NCBI GenBank assembly: GCA_030599055.1
Contig: JAUVOS010000041.1
Location: forward strand, 1-13,926
Source of the DNA: Lutibacter sp.
GTDB lineage: Bacteria > Bacteroidota > Bacteroidia > Flavobacteriales > Flavobacteriaceae
Length of the DNA: 13,926 bases
Direction: 5' to 3'
The translations under genes were made by a program, and so were the position numbers. The notes beneath the pieces were generated by a model. That model was given only the letters and a program-made list of their open reading frames with translations. It searched no databases and was not told where the DNA came from. Of the stretch, positions 12,314 through 13,926 are shown one piece after another (position 1 is the stretch's first letter; each line of letters begins with the position of its first letter).

Positions 12314-13926
12314 TTATTTCCCTTTTTCCATTTTCTTTTTAAGCGCTGCTAAAGTTTCATTGACATCTCCAAATGTTGTTGGGTCTGCTTCTTTTACTTT
12401 TCTTGCTTGTGCTTTTACCGCTTTTTCTTCTTCGGCTTTATACGTCGCTGAATGAGAAACTACTATTTTACGATATTCTTTGTTAAATTCTAATACTAAG
12501 AATTCTATGGTCTCCCCTTTGTCAATTTTGCTACCATCTTCTTTAGTCATATGACGTCCCGGAACAAATGCTTCTACATTATCATCAAAAATTACAATAG
12601 CACCTTTGTCCACTTTTTCTTTAACAGTCCCTGTGTGTTTTGAGCCAACAGTGAATTGTTCTTTATAAGTATCCCAAGGATTTTCTGTAGTGTGTTTATG
12701 ACTTAGATTTAATTTGCGTTCCTCTTCATTGATTTCAATAACTTTAATTTTTAAGTCGTCTCCTACATTTACAAAATCAGATGGATGCTTCACTTTCTTA
12801 GTCCAAGATAAATCTGAGATATAGACTAAACCGTCAATACCTTCTTCTAACTCCACAAAAACACCAAAATTTGTATAATTACGAACTTTACCGGTGTGTG
12901 TTGATCCGACAGGGAATTTTTCAGTGATATCACTCCAAGGGTCTTTGGTCAATTGTTTCATACCCAAAGACATTTTTCTTGCTTCACGATCAAAAGTCAA
13001 TATTTCAACATCTATTTTGTCTCCAACTTTTACAAAATCAGAAGCAGAACGTAAATGCGTTGACCAAGACATTTCTGATACATGTACTAATCCTTCAACG
13101 CCTTCTGCCACTTCTACAAATACTCCATAGTCTGCAATGACCACAACTTTACCCTTAACTTTGTCACCCACTTTCATGTCTTCTTTTAAAGCTTCCCATG
13201 GGTGTTCGGTTAATTGTTTTATTCCTAATTGTATGCGTGATTTATCTTCATCAAAATCTAAGATTACTACATTAATTGTTGCATCTAATTCTACTACTTC
13301 ATTTGGATGTGAAACACGACTCCAAGATAAATCAGTAATATGTACTAGTCCATCAACACCACCTAAATCAACAAAGACTCCATAAGAAGTAATGTTTTTC
13401 ACAACTCCTTCTAATACTTGTCCTTTTTCTAATTGACCAATGATTTCTCTTTTTTGTTCTTCTAAATCGGCTTCGATTAAGATTTTATGTGATACAACAA
13501 CATTTTTAAATTCTTGGTTTATTTTTACCACCTTGAATTCCATATTTTTTTCAACAAACTGATCGTAATCTCTAATAGGTTTTACATCAATTTGCGAGCC
13601 TGGCAAGAATGCTTCAATACCGAATACATCTACAATCATACCACCTCTGGTACGGCATTTTACAAAACCTGTAACAATTTCGCCTGTATCATGTGCATTA
13701 TTAACACGATCCCAAGCTTTTATCACCCGTGCTTTACGGTGTGATAAAACTAACTGACCTGTGCTATCTTCACGTTTATCAACTAATACTTCAACTGTAT
13801 CACCTTCTTTTAAGTGTGGATTGTACCTAAACTCATTTAATGAAATTACACCTTCAGATTTTGAATTGATATCAATAATTGCTTCGCGTTCTGTCATGCG
13901 AACTACAATTCCATCGATCACTTCAC
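12314..13926 (-). CDS. rpsA: 30S ribosomal protein S1, 5' end outside window
   Basis: S1 binds mRNA on the small ribosomal subunit and helps start translation, especially on messages without Shine-Dalgarno sequences. The frame is open through the window end, so the true start lies beyond it. The GTG at 13919-13921 is an internal valine codon. Counting from that valine, six S1 (OB-fold) domains can be seen: about 1-62 (almost complete), 79-146, 166-236, 251-323, 338-409 and 424-491. Domains 3-5 carry the strong S1 motifs GVFVDLGGVDGLVHITDLSW, GVFVEVAEGVEGLVHVSEMS and GVFVELEEGIDGLVYISDLS. A charged, lysine-rich tail (492-535) follows. Only the N-terminal extension before domain 1 seems to be missing. 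The gene ends in TAA at 12314 and is followed by a strong terminator. Autoregulation is known for S1 in E. coli but cannot be seen here. Confidence 0.96.
   Translation of the reverse strand, partial: EVIDGIVVRMTEREAIIDINSKSEGVISLNEFRYNPHLKEGDTVEVLVDKREDSTGQLVLSHRKARVIKAWDRVNNAHDTGEIVTGFVKCRTRGGMIVDVFGIEAFLPGSQIDVKPIRDYDQFVEKNMEFKVVKINQEFKNVVVSHKILIEADLEEQKREIIGQLEKGQVLEGVVKNITSYGVFVDLGGVDGLVHITDLSWSRVSHPNEVVELDATINVVILDFDEDKSRIQLGIKQLTEHPWEALKEDMKVGDKVKGKVVVIADYGVFVEVAEGVEGLVHVSEMSWSTHLRSASDFVKVGDKIDVEILTFDREARKMSLGMKQLTKDPWSDITEKFPVGSTHTGKVRNYTNFGVFVELEEGIDGLVYISDLSWTKKVKHPSDFVNVGDDLKIKVIEINEEERKLNLSHKHTTENPWDTYKEQFTVGSKHTGTVKEKVDKGAIVIFDDNVEAFVPGRHMTKEDGSKIDKGETIEFLVLEFNKEYRKIVVSHSATYKAEEEKAVKAQARKVKEADPTTFGDVNETLAALKKKMEKGK

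Noticed and set aside
12894..13744. Three plus-strand open frames of 76-82 codons
   Set aside because: They lie wholly antisense to the S1 domains of rpsA, and their repetitive composition is just the shadow of the S1 repeats.

Overview
The window looks like chromosomal DNA of a member of the Flavobacteriia (phylum Bacteroidota). The evidence is AT-rich DNA, several matches to the Bacteroidota promoter -7 element TAnnTTTG, start codons without Shine-Dalgarno sequences, a secreted protein with a C-terminal type IX secretion (T9SS) sorting domain, a DUF4199 membrane protein, and a small Bacteroidota-type SRP RNA. Genus cannot be fixed from the sequence.

Layout. Bases 1-362 hold repeats: a 75-bp near-perfect inverted repeat cut by the window edge, then a 12-bp-stem hairpin. 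Bases 375-1810 are an apparently intact IS4-family insertion sequence with a 438-residue transposase on the minus strand. It is flanked by a 12-bp target duplication that lies exactly on the axis of a 20-bp palindrome. Downstream on the plus strand are a lipoprotein-type thioredoxin/DUF255 protein of the YyaL/SSP411 family (1917-3962) and a fructosamine-kinase-family protein (4264-5130). The kinase gene converges, with a 7-bp gap, on a minus-strand gene for a T9SS-exported protein built of about 31-residue repeats (5138-6334).

A minus-strand block follows, read from right to left: DUF4199 membrane protein, family 2 glycosyltransferase with two C-terminal membrane segments, phosphoglucomutase/phosphomannomutase, and an MsbA-like ABC exporter. 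Gaps are 15, 64 and 77 bp. The order suggests a cell-envelope sugar/lipid operon: the mutase supplies hexose-1-phosphate, the glycosyltransferase loads a lipid carrier, and the ABC protein flips or exports a lipid-linked product. This joint role is inferred from gene families and order only.

A 757-bp intergenic region (11557-12313) holds degenerate tandem repeats, a CGCAAAG-type repeat cluster, the SRP RNA gene (plus strand, with a clear TATCTTTG promoter element) and a bidirectional terminator. The window ends in the ribosomal protein S1 gene (minus strand, 5' end outside the window).

I found no CRISPR array, phage, toxin-antitoxin or defence system. The less ordinary signals are the palindrome-targeted IS insertion, the long inverted repeat at the left edge, three intergenic repeats with periods of 7 or 14 bp placed just upstream of start codons, and the repeat architecture of the T9SS cargo protein.
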